Source: Bacteroidia bacterium
Lineage (GTDB): Bacteria > Bacteroidota > Bacteroidia > Flavobacteriales > Flavobacteriaceae
NCBI GenBank assembly: GCA_030428705.1
Contig: JAUIDI010000002.1
Span: 62,001-126,000 of the forward strand
Reading direction: 5' to 3'
Length of the DNA: 64,000 nt
Positions 52,063 through 61,207 of the stretch are shown piece after piece. A model generated the notes under the pieces. That model saw nothing but the letters and a program-made list of their open reading frames with translations. It searched no databases and was not told the origin of the DNA. Numbering within the stretch: position 1 is the first letter of the stretch; each line of letters starts with the position of its first letter. The position numbers and the translations under genes were made by a program.

Positions 52063-53562
52063 GTGAAAAAACCAATACTTCTTCTCATGTGCGTTCTAGT
52101 ATTCATCGTGAGCGCCCAAAAAGAAAACGACACCTTACCAAAAGCTGAAATATCGACGACTATGCAGAGCGTAAACATCAATGGCAAGACCATTTATTTG
52201 ACCGCCAAGGCAGGTACGTTTCAGGTTCGCGATGAAAACAATGAACCCATTGCGTTGATAGGACACACCTATTATACTAGAGATTCAAAGAATCGTAATA
52301 ATCGAAGGCCCATTGTCTTTGCTTATAACGGAGGCCCCGGTTCATCTTCGTTTTGGTTGCACATGGGCGTTTTAGGGCCGAAGCGGATTGTTGTCAATGA
52401 TCCCGAATCGACTCCTGCCGCCCCTTATAGGCTGGTCAATAACAATTTTTCGATTTTGGATGTGGCCGACCTGGTCATGATCGACCCCGTAGGTACGGGA
52501 TTGAGCATCCCAATCGGAAAAGCCGAATTCAAGGATTTCTGGGGCGTCGATCAAGACATACGCAGTCTTGCTCTTTTTATCACGCAGTTTTTGATCGCCA
52601 ATAATCGAATGAATAGCCCGAAATATCTTTTGGGCGAGAGTTACGGTACTTTCCGAAATGCAGGGTTGATGAACAAATTGTTGGGACAGGGTATCGCCAT
52701 GAACGGAGTAATTATGGTTTCCGCCGTATTCGATCTAAGAACATTGGTATTTCCGCCTGGCGATGACATGTCTTACGTAGTACATTTTCCCACCTATGCG
52801 GCCACGGCATGGTACCATGATAAAATAGCCGACAAACCTGAAGACGTATATGCTTTTTTAGATGATGTACGCAATTTTACCGAAAATGAATATGTACCCG
52901 CGCTCTATAAAGGCGATCAGTTATCGGATTCGGATAAACGAGCAATAGCCGAAAAACTGGCAAACTATACGGGTACGGAAACCGACTATTGGTTGAAAGC
53001 CGATCTTCGGGTAGCGGCCAGTGAATTTTATGCCGAATTGCTACGCGAAGAAGGTGAAATCGTTGGAAGGTTGGATTCGCGCTTCACCGGAATCAACCAA
53101 GACCCCCTATCACAAGAAAGCAGTCACGACCCACAGAGTTCCGCCATTTCACCTGCTTATATTGCCGGATTTTTGGATTATTTCTACGGAGACCTTAGGG
53201 TAAACAAAGAAACCACCTATTCGATTACTGCCGGGCGCCGTAAAGGTTTTAAATGGGATTGGGAACACGAGGGCAACAAACGCTGGGGAACCCAGGCAGC
53301 CATCAATACCGGTATCGATATGGCCGAGGCAATGTCACGAGACCCGAATATGAAAGTCTTGATCCTTAATGGAATCTACGATATTGCTACGGTATTCTAT
53401 GGTGTCGAATATTCTGTAAACCATCTCGGGCTGACCAAGGAAATCAAGGATAACATCATTATGAAATACTATGAGGCCGGTCATATGATGTACACCCATC
53501 AACCGTCATTGGAGCAATTCAAAAGAGAGGTTGCCGATTTCATTTTAAATACATCAAAATAG
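52063..53562 (+). CDS. Exported S10 serine carboxypeptidase family protein
   Basis: A 499-residue alpha/beta-hydrolase carboxypeptidase. GTG 52063 starts a signal peptide (KKPILLLMCVLVFIVSAQ); no ATG is available before the signal. The oxyanion motif NGGPGSSSFWLHMG, the nucleophile elbow LLGESYGTFRNAG, the Asp region LNGIYDIAT and the His motif EAGHMMYTHQ are all intact, so activity is likely. S10 enzymes are mostly eukaryotic; exported bacterial versions occur in some phyla including Bacteroidota. The sulfatase gene begins 2 bases after the stop. Confidence 0.92.
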   Translation: MKKPILLLMCVLVFIVSAQKENDTLPKAEISTTMQSVNINGKTIYLTAKAGTFQVRDENNEPIALIGHTYYTRDSKNRNNRRPIVFAYNGGPGSSSFWLHMGVLGPKRIVVNDPESTPAAPYRLVNNNFSILDVADLVMIDPVGTGLSIPIGKAEFKDFWGVDQDIRSLALFITQFLIANNRMNSPKYLLGESYGTFRNAGLMNKLLGQGIAMNGVIMVSAVFDLRTLVFPPGDDMSYVVHFPTYAATAWYHDKIADKPEDVYAFLDDVRNFTENEYVPALYKGDQLSDSDKRAIAEKLANYTGTETDYWLKADLRVAASEFYAELLREEGEIVGRLDSRFTGINQDPLSQESSHDPQSSAISPAYIAGFLDYFYGDLRVNKETTYSITAGRRKGFKWDWEHEGNKRWGTQAAINTGIDMAEAMSRDPNMKVLILNGIYDIATVFYGVEYSVNHLGLTKEIKDNIIMKYYEAGHMMYTHQPSLEQFKREVADFILNTSK

Positions 53563-53564
53563 CA

Positions 53565-54977
53565 ATGTTTAGGCAGGGTTTTATCGGATTGCTGACATTT
53601 TGTGTTTTAGTATCCTGTAGTGAAAAAGAACCTGTTAAAAAAACCAATATCGTTCTGATCAATATCGACGATATGGGCTGGCGCGATGTCGGCTTCATGG
53701 GAAGTGAATTTTATCATACGCCCAATATCGACGCATTGGCCAAAATGGGCATGTATTTTACCAATGGCTATGCCACAGCGGCGAATTGCGCCCCTAGTAG
53801 AGCCTCGCTCTTGACCGGTTTATGGCCGACCCGTCACCAGATTTATACCGTGGGTTCTTCGGAACGGGGAAATTCCAAGGACCGTAAGTTGATCCCGGTC
53901 AAGAATACGACCATTCTATCGAAAACACATATTGTAATTCCCAAAATTTTACAGGAAAATGGTTATTCGACCTGCCATGCCGGAAAATGGCATTTGAGTG
54001 AAGATCCATTGGAATATGGTTTTGACCGTAATATTGGGGGTGGTCGTGCCGGACACCCGCAAAGTTATTATCCTCCCTATAAAAATATCCAGCTCAAAAA
54101 CGAGGGAAAAGAATATTTGACGGATCTGATCATGAAAAATACGCTGAATTTTATCGATACCGTACAAAATCCTTTCTTTCTATATTATTCACCCTATGCC
54201 GTTCATACTCCCATTCAGGCAATAGATAGTCTGATACCAAAATATAACAACAAACGGCCTTCGAACGGACAAGGCAATATTCCTTATGCCACCATGATCG
54301 AAAATCTAGATCGCAACATTGGCGACTTAGTGGTTTCACTCAAAAACCGCGAACTTCTTGATAACACCTTGATTATTTTCACCTCTGACAATGGCGGACT
54401 TTACGGAATTACGAAACAACCGCCGTTAAGGGCCGGAAAGGGAAGTTATTATGAAGGAGGTATCAGGGAACCGTTCGTTTTTGTTTTCGGTGACCGTATC
54501 AGGCCAAACTCAAAAAAGGACATACCCATTACCAACTTGGATATTTTTCCAACGATTATGGATTTCGCAGGCATCCAAAACGAAGACTTGATTTTGGACG
54601 GAACAAGTTTGAGACCGATTCTGGAGGAAAAAACAATGGAAATCGAACGACCTTTATTTTGGCATTTTCCAATTTATCTGGAAGCTTACAATGTTCACGA
54701 CAACCAAAATCGTGATTCGCTCTTTAGAACAAGACCTGGTTCCGTTGTGCGGTATGGAAATTGGAAACTTCATTACTATTTTGAGGACGGGGGAATCGAA
54801 CTATATGATGTTAATTCCGACTTGGGTGAAACCGATAACCTGGTTGAAGACCGACCTGAAAAGGTCGCCGAACTACTCAATTTGCTCGAAGCATGGTGGC
54901 AAGAGACCGATGCACCTATTCCATCTACGGTAAACCCTGATTATAGGGTCTTATCGGAGGCCAAAATGGTTGATTAG
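53565..54977 (+). CDS. Sulfatase (formylglycine-dependent) lipoprotein
   Basis: Hydrolyses sulfate esters, most likely on sulfated marine glycans. A lipobox-like LVSCSEK follows a short hydrophobic signal. The core begins NIVLINIDDMGWRDVGFMGS (metal Asp-Asp). The modification site is CAPSRASLLTG at about residue 74, with the Cys that a maturase converts to formylglycine. HAGKWHLSEDP, IFTSDNGGLY and the C-terminal GNWKLHYYFED are also typical. At 470 residues it is normal for family S1 enzymes. The target glycan is unknown. Confidence 0.95.
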   Translation: MFRQGFIGLLTFCVLVSCSEKEPVKKTNIVLINIDDMGWRDVGFMGSEFYHTPNIDALAKMGMYFTNGYATAANCAPSRASLLTGLWPTRHQIYTVGSSERGNSKDRKLIPVKNTTILSKTHIVIPKILQENGYSTCHAGKWHLSEDPLEYGFDRNIGGGRAGHPQSYYPPYKNIQLKNEGKEYLTDLIMKNTLNFIDTVQNPFFLYYSPYAVHTPIQAIDSLIPKYNNKRPSNGQGNIPYATMIENLDRNIGDLVVSLKNRELLDNTLIIFTSDNGGLYGITKQPPLRAGKGSYYEGGIREPFVFVFGDRIRPNSKKDIPITNLDIFPTIMDFAGIQNEDLILDGTSLRPILEEKTMEIERPLFWHFPIYLEAYNVHDNQNRDSLFRTRPGSVVRYGNWKLHYYFEDGGIELYDVNSDLGETDNLVEDRPEKVAELLNLLEAWWQETDAPIPSTVNPDYRVLSEAKMVD

Positions 54978-54978
54978 A

Positions 54979-55392
54979 CTATTCTTCGGAAGAATCCTCG
55001 GGGTCGGAAAAATCAGTGATGCCTTTTTCATGAAGAATATTGTACCACTGGATTACCTTCTTTATATCGCTGGCGTAAACACGGTCTTCGTCATAATCGG
55101 GAAGCACATCGAAAAAATATTCCTCCAATTTCAATTTGTCCTCTTTATGGCCAACGGAAGTCTTTTTGCCTTTCTCTTTGGTTTGAATCCTTAAAAACAC
55201 CTCTCGAAGTGGCACTTCCTTGTCCAAGGTATATATCGCGATCTCGGAAAGAACACTTACATTACTTTGAACACCTGCGGTGATTCTTTTGCCGTCCTGC
55301 AGCGATTCGGCCACGAAACCCGTTCTTGTTTGTGTAACCAGTTGATAAAGGCCCGGTTTTCCGGCAATTGATAATATTTTTTCCAAACTCAT
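54979..55392 (-). CDS. DUF5606 family protein
   Basis: A 137-residue soluble protein. It begins MSLEKILSIAGKPGLYQLVT, a hallmark of the Bacteroidota DUF5606 family, and ends in an acidic tail (FSDPEDSSEE). The first ~60 residues look beta-rich. It precedes no known partner; in this window it follows def and ruvX on the same strand, 59 bases after def. Function unknown. Its stop is one base from that of the convergent sulfatase gene. Confidence 0.88.
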   Translation of the reverse strand: MSLEKILSIAGKPGLYQLVTQTRTGFVAESLQDGKRITAGVQSNVSVLSEIAIYTLDKEVPLREVFLRIQTKEKGKKTSVGHKEDKLKLEEYFFDVLPDYDEDRVYASDIKKVIQWYNILHEKGITDFSDPEDSSEE

Positions 55393-55451
55393 TGGCTCCT
55401 TTTATTTTTCGAATTGGCAAATATTGAACTTTTGCTTCGATTAGAGTTCAT

Positions 55452-56042
55452 TTAACGTACTTTTTTTGCTGCGGGAAATCGCATCCGGTAATCAACCTTT
55501 ATCTTTCCCTTTGAAATATTGTTCAATCTTCCTTTCAATAGTCTTTTCTTTAGTGAAGACAGTTTGTCGGTAAATAAAATACCTTCGATATGATCGTATT
55601 CGTGCTGGATAACACGGGCCAAAAGTCCGTCATAGGTCTCCATATGGGATTTGAAATCCTCGTCGAGATAAGAAATGGTAATCGTATCCAGTCTGTTGAC
55701 ATCTTCGCGCACATCAGGGATGCTCAGGCATCCTTCGTTAAAAGTCCAATCTTTGCCCGTTTCTTCGACAATTTTAGCGTTAATGAAGGTTTTCTTAAAA
55801 CTTCCCAAGACCTTTTGTTCTTCCGGGGATAAATCTTCGTCATCGGCAAACGGACCGGTATCGACCATAAATAGACGAATGGCAAGTCCCACTTGGGGCG
55901 CGGCCAGCCCTACCCCATTTGCATTGTACATGGTCTCCCACATATTATCGATCAAATCGGTCAACTTAGGATAACCGGAATCGATTTCTTTGGCGACTTT
56001 TCGCAAGACCGGATCGCCATAGGCGACAATTGGTAAAATCAT
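55452..56042 (-). CDS. def: Peptide deformylase
   Basis: Removes the formyl group from new proteins. All three motifs are present: GVGLAAPQVG (motif 1), EGCLSIPDV (motif 2, Cys metal ligand) and QHEYDHIEG (motif 3, HExxH). 196 residues, a normal type I length, with one acidic insertion (FADDEDLSPEEQK) between motifs 1 and 2. The ATG overlaps the ruvX stop by 4 bases. Confidence 0.97.
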   Translation of the reverse strand: MILPIVAYGDPVLRKVAKEIDSGYPKLTDLIDNMWETMYNANGVGLAAPQVGLAIRLFMVDTGPFADDEDLSPEEQKVLGSFKKTFINAKIVEETGKDWTFNEGCLSIPDVREDVNRLDTITISYLDEDFKSHMETYDGLLARVIQHEYDHIEGILFTDKLSSLKKRLLKGRLNNISKGKIKVDYRMRFPAAKKVR

Positions 56043-56458
56043 GATATCGTGTTTAAATACCCTTGCAAGATAATCGTTGCGCTGACCTCATCAACTAGTG
56101 CCTTGTTGCTACGTTGCTTTTTACGGAGCCCGCCATCTATCATAGCCTGAAAAGCCATTTTCGATGTAAAACGCTCATCTTGCCTTACAATCGGGATGTT
56201 AGGGAACTCTTTTCTCAACTTGGGCAGAAAAGAAAGAATCAAAGCCTCGGATTCAGAAGGGGAACTGTCCATTTGTTTGGGCTCCCCGACCACAAACCGA
56301 ACTACATTTTCATTGGAAACATATTCCTTCAAAAAATCGATAAGTACAGTAGTACTTACGGTAGTAAGACCCGAAGCTATCAGTTGCATCTCATCGGTAA
56401 CGGCTATGCCCGTTCTTTTCTTACCGTAATCCAATGCCAAAATTCTTCCCAATCCCAT
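56039..56458 (-). CDS. ruvX: RuvX/YqgF family Holliday-junction resolvase-like nuclease
   Basis: An essential RNase-H-fold nuclease involved in rRNA processing or recombination. Motifs: LALDYGKKRTGIAVTDE (catalytic Asp) near the N-terminus, FVVGEPKQMDSSPSE (Glu) and RQDERFTSKMA. The C-terminal LVDEVSATIILQGYL contains the last Asp. At 139 residues it has the usual length. It is translationally coupled to def through an ATGA overlap. Confidence 0.95.
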   Translation of the reverse strand: MGLGRILALDYGKKRTGIAVTDEMQLIASGLTTVSTTVLIDFLKEYVSNENVVRFVVGEPKQMDSSPSESEALILSFLPKLRKEFPNIPIVRQDERFTSKMAFQAMIDGGLRKKQRSNKALVDEVSATIILQGYLNTIS

Positions 56459-56527
56459 TTTTTGGCAAAAATAACCCTTAAATTGTTATATCCCTGAAAT
56501 CGAAGAACGATTTCTCCCACAAGCATG

Positions 56528-56535
56528 TATCTTTG
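56528..56535 (+). promoter_or_regulatory. -7 promoter element of dapD
   Basis: TATCTTTG matches TAnnTTTG, 19 bases before ATG 56555. It supports this start over the in-frame ATG 56525, which lies upstream of the element. Confidence 0.55.
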
Positions 56536-56554
56536 CCCAAATTTTAGCATATAT

Positions 56555-57370
56555 ATGAAAGAACTACAACACAGCATCGAAAACGCTTGGGAAAATCGCG
56601 AGCTATTAAAAGAAAACAATACCCAAAAGGCCATTCGCAAAGTAATCGACCTTCTCGATTCAGGCGAACTCCGGTGCGCGGAACCCGCAGAAAATGGATG
56701 GAAGATCAATGAATGGGTAAAAAAAGGTGTTGTACTTTACTTTCCTATCCAAAAAATGGAAACGCTTGAAGCCGGTATCTTCGAATACCACGATAAGATT
56801 CCATTAAAAAAAGGATACGCTGAAAAAGGTATTCGTGTGGTACCCCATGCCGTTGCACGACATGGGGCCTATATTTCATCAGGAACCATTCTCATGCCAA
56901 GCTATGTGAACATTGGCGCCTATGTCGATGAAGGTACGATGGTCGACACGTGGGCGACCGTGGGCAGTTGTGCTCAAATCGGCAAAAATGTCCACCTGAG
57001 CGGTGGTGTCGGAATCGGAGGCGTGCTGGAACCCCTACAGGCCGCCCCGGTCATAATCGAGGACAATGCGTTTATCGGTTCACGTTGTATCGTAGTCGAA
57101 GGTGTTCGGGTCGAACGTGAGGCCGTGCTTGGCGCGAACGTAGTGCTTACCGCCTCGACCAAGATCATCGACGTAACCGGCAGCGAACCAAAGGAGACCA
57201 AAGGTAGGGTTCCCGCACGCTCGGTTGTTATACCAGGGAGTTATACGAAGACTTTTCCAGCAGGTGATTTTCAAGTACCGTGCGCCCTGATCATCGGAAC
57301 GAGAAAAGAAAGCACCAATAAAAAGACCTCGTTAAACGATGCGTTGCGGGAATACGATGTCGCGGTATAA
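56555..57370 (+). CDS. dapD: 2,3,4,5-tetrahydropyridine-2,6-dicarboxylate N-succinyltransferase
   Basis: Succinylates tetrahydrodipicolinate in the lysine/meso-diaminopimelate pathway that feeds peptidoglycan synthesis. The start is ATG 56555 (MKELQHSIENAWENRELL), giving 271 residues. The left-handed beta-helix hexapeptide repeats are clear (VNIGAYVDEGTMVDTWATVG, VHLSGGVGIGGVLEPLQAAP, NAFIGSRCIVVEGVRVEREA). The C-terminal PGSYTKTFPAGDFQVPCALI is characteristic of DapD. It stands alone, divergent from ruvX. Confidence 0.97.
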   Translation: MKELQHSIENAWENRELLKENNTQKAIRKVIDLLDSGELRCAEPAENGWKINEWVKKGVVLYFPIQKMETLEAGIFEYHDKIPLKKGYAEKGIRVVPHAVARHGAYISSGTILMPSYVNIGAYVDEGTMVDTWATVGSCAQIGKNVHLSGGVGIGGVLEPLQAAPVIIEDNAFIGSRCIVVEGVRVEREAVLGANVVLTASTKIIDVTGSEPKETKGRVPARSVVIPGSYTKTFPAGDFQVPCALIIGTRKESTNKKTSLNDALREYDVAV

Positions 57371-57468
57371 GTTTGTAGGAATTTTATAGTAGTTTATACT
57401 TTTTTACTTTTTTTTTAGTTATTATCCTGTTGACCAAACTAAAAAATACCTACTTATACTTTTAGAAT

Positions 57469-58263
57469 ATGAGTTGTCCAAAAACCAAAATATCCGCCTT
57501 AGTCATAACCTACAACGAAATGGGATACATTGAAAAGTGTATCGAGTCGATTACATTTGCCGATGAAATCATCGTTGTAGATTCTTATAGTACCGATGGC
57601 ACTTATGAATATCTGAAGATCCATCCGAAGGTCAAAGTCATTCAACACCCCTTCGCCAATTTTACGGCTCAAAAATCGTTCGCTTTGAAACAGGCGACCA
57701 ACGATTGGGTATTGTTTTTGGATGCCGATGAGGTAGTACCTCGAAAATTGCAGGAAGAAATCATTGAAACGGTGAACGGCAATACCGAACATGTGGCCTT
57801 TTGGTTTTATAGAAAATTCATGTTCAAGAACAGTGTCTTGAATTTCAGTGGGTGGCAAACCGACAAGAACTACAGATTGTTCAGAAAAAGTAAGGCTAAA
57901 TTCTCCGACAAGAAAATAGTTCATGAGACTTTGAATGTCGATGGAACCTCTGGTATCTTAAGGGAAAAATTGACGCATTACTGCTACAAAAGTTACGAGG
58001 ACTATAAATCTAAAATGCTCAAATATGGCCGTTTAAAGGCCAAAGAAGCATTTTATAGGGAAAACAGGTTCAATTACTTTTCATTGATATTCAAACCCGC
58101 GTGGAAATTCTTCCATCACTACGTTCTTCGCTTGGGCTTTCTTGATGGAAAAAAAGGAATCACCATTTCTTATCTGAACGCATTGGGCGATCTGGAACGC
58201 TACCGTGAACTTAAAAAGTTGGAAAAGAAAAACGAGCTTGCCTATTATTTGGTAATGCCGTGA
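57469..58263 (+). CDS. Family 2 glycosyltransferase, WaaE/KdtX-like LPS core type
   Basis: A 264-residue cytosolic GT-A transferase likely adding glucose to LPS core. Motifs: ALVITYNEMGYIEKCIESIT, IIVVDSYSTDGTYEYL, FANFTAQKSFALKQATNDWV and the DxD in LFLDADEVVPRKL. The later HETLNVDGTSGILREKLTHY is typical of the WaaE/KdtX subgroup. A TACTTTTA element at 57457-57464, with TTG 24 bases upstream, may serve as promoter very near the ATG. The 3' end overlaps the convergent GT27-type gene by 19 bases. Confidence 0.9.
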   Translation: MSCPKTKISALVITYNEMGYIEKCIESITFADEIIVVDSYSTDGTYEYLKIHPKVKVIQHPFANFTAQKSFALKQATNDWVLFLDADEVVPRKLQEEIIETVNGNTEHVAFWFYRKFMFKNSVLNFSGWQTDKNYRLFRKSKAKFSDKKIVHETLNVDGTSGILREKLTHYCYKSYEDYKSKMLKYGRLKAKEAFYRENRFNYFSLIFKPAWKFFHHYVLRLGFLDGKKGITISYLNALGDLERYRELKKLEKKNELAYYLVMP

Positions 58264-59057
58264 TACGTCCAAACACTTTTGTTCTGCTTCACCTCCTTTC
58301 GAATAACTTGGTTTTTGGCAATTGCTTCCGGAGTGCGATATCCCCGTTCATGGTCTAAATGCACACACACGGCACTATAGCGCAGTTGTTTTGACTTCAC
58401 GCCAAAATTCATAAGGCGTTCGCCAAATTCACGGTCTTCGCCTCCGTACTGCATCCGTTCGTCAAAACCATTAACGTTCAAGATATCTTTTTTCCATCCT
58501 GAAGAATTATGACCGTTCCAACTGGCCGTGGTCGGTGTGAACGTATTGAACAAAGTAGAAATGAACCCTCTTGCGGTCAATTTATTGTTCTTGAAAGTTT
58601 TGGGCAATCCTTTCTCCTTTAACCAGTGGATATTAAAACAATGCTGCTTTTCGATATCTTTTTTGGTGATGGCTAGGGAAATATTCATGGGCAACATATA
58701 ATAGCCCCCTGAAATAAAAGTGCCCGGTTCCTTGTTGATATAGTGTACTTGCACAAAATCTTCCCTGGGTATGCAATCGCCGTCGGTCATCAGAATATAA
58801 TCGGTCGAACTGGCAGCAATGGCTTTGTTCAATATTCTACATTTTTGAAATCCATCGTCTTCCTGCCATACATGTTTTATATCGTATGACACTTCATTAC
58901 CCATTTTTTCAACGAGTTCCTTGGTCTCCGGTCCGGATCCATCATCGGCGATTATTACCTCAAAGTCTTTGTAGGTCTGACAGTTGAAACCCCACAACAC
59001 TTTTTCCAACCACTCCGGCTTGTTATATGTACTGACTATTACACTGACCGTACTCAT
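58245..59057 (-). CDS. Family 2 glycosyltransferase with galactosyltransferase C-terminal (GT27-like) domain
   Basis: A 270-residue transferase. The N-terminal GT-A half has VSVIVSTYNKPEWLEKVLWG, VIIADDGSGPETKELV and DYILMTDGDCIPREDFV (DxD). The C-terminal half carries the GT27C-like motif GGEDREFGERLMNFGVKSKQ and CVHLDHERGYRTPE. Such proteins build cell-surface polysaccharides. It is divergent from the GT9 gene by 147 bases and overlaps the convergent GT2 gene's last six codons. Confidence 0.9.
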   Translation of the reverse strand: MSTVSVIVSTYNKPEWLEKVLWGFNCQTYKDFEVIIADDGSGPETKELVEKMGNEVSYDIKHVWQEDDGFQKCRILNKAIAASSTDYILMTDGDCIPREDFVQVHYINKEPGTFISGGYYMLPMNISLAITKKDIEKQHCFNIHWLKEKGLPKTFKNNKLTARGFISTLFNTFTPTTASWNGHNSSGWKKDILNVNGFDERMQYGGEDREFGERLMNFGVKSKQLRYSAVCVHLDHERGYRTPEAIAKNQVIRKEVKQNKSVWTYHGITK

Positions 59058-59167
59058 CTACATTCGTTGTTTTTAGGCATTTTACAAATGTAGTTTTTTG
59101 AACAAGATCTTCCATAGAATTCAAATGCTAAATAGTTGTCTTTTCGACATGATGCAATGAATTTGGC

Positions 59168-59175
59168 TATATTTG
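59168..59175 (+). promoter_or_regulatory. -7 promoter element of the GT9 gene
   Basis: TATATTTG matches TAnnTTTG, 29 bases before ATG 59205. It lies inside an upstream in-frame extension and so supports the downstream start. Confidence 0.5.
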
Positions 59176-59204
59176 AACCGTCCATAACCGCACTGCCGTT
59201 CGAG

Positions 59205-60269
59205 ATGAAATTCTTAGTTATTCAACAAAAAATGATCGGGGATGTCTTGGCAAGTACGGTGATTTGCGAAAGTATTAAACATCATTTCCCGAATAGTTCT
59301 GTCCATTTCGTCGCCAACGAAAATACATTACCGGTTTTATTGAACAATCCCAACATAGATAGAGTCGTTGTTTTCGGAAAGGATCTTAGACAAAGCAAAT
59401 GGAAGTTCTACAGGTTTTTAAAAGCAATTCAACGGGAGGAATTTCATGCCGTTATCGATGCTTACGGAAAATTGGAGAGCAATCTCATTTCACTCTTTGC
59501 GCGGTCGAAGTACAAAGTATCTCATTTTAAAGGCTACACACAATGGATTTATACACATACCGTAAAGGAAAACCTGAATCCTGACGGAAAAATTCCTTTG
59601 GCCATACAAAATCGATTGGCGCTGTTAGGGCCTATTTTGAATCGACCCAACGATTTCGTAACCTTTCCGAAAATTTATTTGAAAGAAGCAGAAATCCATG
59701 AGGCCAAAAATAAAATAGATAGCATACGGGATTATACGAATCAAAAACTGGTAATGATCGGTATTCTGGGTAGTAGCCCGCTCAAGACATATCCTTCGGC
59801 ATATATGGCCGAAGTGCTCGATTTCATATACGAAAAAACAAATGCCAAATTGCTTTTCAATTATATACCTAATCAGAAAAGTGATGCCGAGGTTATTTAT
59901 AACCAATGTAATGAAACCACAAAATCAAAAATCGCCCTTGATTTTTACGTCCCTTCCTTAAGGGAATTTTTAGCTATTTTGTCCCAATGTTCGTCATTGA
60001 TCGGAAACGAGGGCGGTGCGGTGAATATGGCTAAGGCTTTGGGCATACCAACATTTTGCATATTTAGTCCATTCATAATCAAAGGAGCCTGGCACAGTAA
60101 CATTCATGAAAAACATGTCGGGGTCCATTTGACCGATTATCTACCGGAACTATTCGAGAATAAGGGTAAAAAAGATATCAAACGGAATATAGATGCCCTC
60201 TATGAGACTTTTAAAGCCTCTCTTTTTAAAGAACAATTGGGTAACTTTCTATCCAAATACGGCCAGTAA
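59205..60269 (+). CDS. Family 9 glycosyltransferase (heptosyltransferase-like)
   Basis: A 354-residue GT-B enzyme of LPS core synthesis. The start ATG 59205 (MKFLVIQQKMIGDVLASTVI) gives the standard family N-terminus; the upstream in-frame extension to 59136 contains the promoter. The C-terminal donor-binding motif is SLIGNEGGAVNMAKALGIPT followed by FCIFSPFIIKGAWHSNI. Donor heptose or hexose is not certain in Bacteroidota. First gene of a plus-strand run with a GT2 gene 5 bases downstream. Confidence 0.9.
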   Translation: MKFLVIQQKMIGDVLASTVICESIKHHFPNSSVHFVANENTLPVLLNNPNIDRVVVFGKDLRQSKWKFYRFLKAIQREEFHAVIDAYGKLESNLISLFARSKYKVSHFKGYTQWIYTHTVKENLNPDGKIPLAIQNRLALLGPILNRPNDFVTFPKIYLKEAEIHEAKNKIDSIRDYTNQKLVMIGILGSSPLKTYPSAYMAEVLDFIYEKTNAKLLFNYIPNQKSDAEVIYNQCNETTKSKIALDFYVPSLREFLAILSQCSSLIGNEGGAVNMAKALGIPTFCIFSPFIIKGAWHSNIHEKHVGVHLTDYLPELFENKGKKDIKRNIDALYETFKASLFKEQLGNFLSKYGQ

Positions 60270-60274
60270 CGAAA

Positions 60275-61207
60275 ATGGGGAAGAAAAGCTATGGCATATC
60301 GATAATCATCATTAACTACAATTCTTCGGAATACACCAAAAAATGTATTGAAAGTGTCTTGGAAACAACAGGATCCGAAATACTTTATGAAATCATAGTT
60401 GTAGACAATGCTTCGGAAGATCCGGATCTTAGGTCCCTAGAGGGTTATGTCGAAAATCTGGGGAAAGAAAATATAAAATGCCATCGTAGCCGGATCAATA
60501 CGGGTTTCGGTGGTGGCAATATGCATGGCGTACAGTTCGCGACGGGCAGGTATTATCTTTTTTTGAACAATGATACTATACTATTAAAAGATGCAATAAA
60601 AAGTTGTTATGAATTTATGGAAACAACTCCCGATGCGGCGGTATGTGGTCCACAAATCTATAATGAAAACAATCAAAAGGAAGTTAGCTTCGACCATTTT
60701 ACTTCTTTTGCCAGAGAAGTTTTCGGGAGACAGTTCGTCGAAACCGTTTTTTCAAAACCGAAAAGACGAAAAGAACATTCCGAACCTGTTGCCGTCGATT
60801 ATGTCAATGGGAGTTTTATGCTTTTCAGGGCATCTGACTTTAATGCCGTGGGAGGATTTGACACCAACATATTCCTGTATTTCGAAGAAAGCGATATTTG
60901 CTATCGTTTGAAGAAACTCGGCAAAAAGGCATATTTTGTTCCGTCGGCTTCCTATACCCATTTTCAAGGTAAAAGCATCGATAAAACAGGCATGCCCATC
61001 GCAACCAAAATCGAACTTAAAACCTCGATGTTCTATGTAATTCGAAAAAACTACGGGTATCTTCACTACCAAATTTTACGTCTGTTTTTTATAGTCCGTT
61101 ATGGTTTGGTGTCGATTGTCAAGCCCAAATATTTTAAACTCTTTCATCGGATACTAATAGGGCTTCCTCTTGGAAAATCCATGAAACACCAGCAAATCAT
61201 CCGGTAA
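60275..61207 (+). CDS. Family 2 glycosyltransferase, rhamnosyltransferase (WbbL)-like
   Basis: A 310-residue GT-A transferase for surface glycans. Motifs are ISIIIINYNSSEYTKKCIES, IIVVDNASEDPDLRSLE, NTGFGGGNMHGVQFATGRYY, LFLNNDTILLKDAI, and the acceptor-side VNGSFMLFRASDFNAVGGFD with YFEESDICYRLKKLGKKAYF. The C-terminus is hydrophobic-basic and could associate with the membrane. The stop codon overlaps the tsaC-like ATG by one base (TAATG), so the genes are probably translated together though their functions differ. Confidence 0.9.
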   Translation: MGKKSYGISIIIINYNSSEYTKKCIESVLETTGSEILYEIIVVDNASEDPDLRSLEGYVENLGKENIKCHRSRINTGFGGGNMHGVQFATGRYYLFLNNDTILLKDAIKSCYEFMETTPDAAVCGPQIYNENNQKEVSFDHFTSFAREVFGRQFVETVFSKPKRRKEHSEPVAVDYVNGSFMLFRASDFNAVGGFDTNIFLYFEESDICYRLKKLGKKAYFVPSASYTHFQGKSIDKTGMPIATKIELKTSMFYVIRKNYGYLHYQILRLFFIVRYGLVSIVKPKYFKLFHRILIGLPLGKSMKHQQIIR

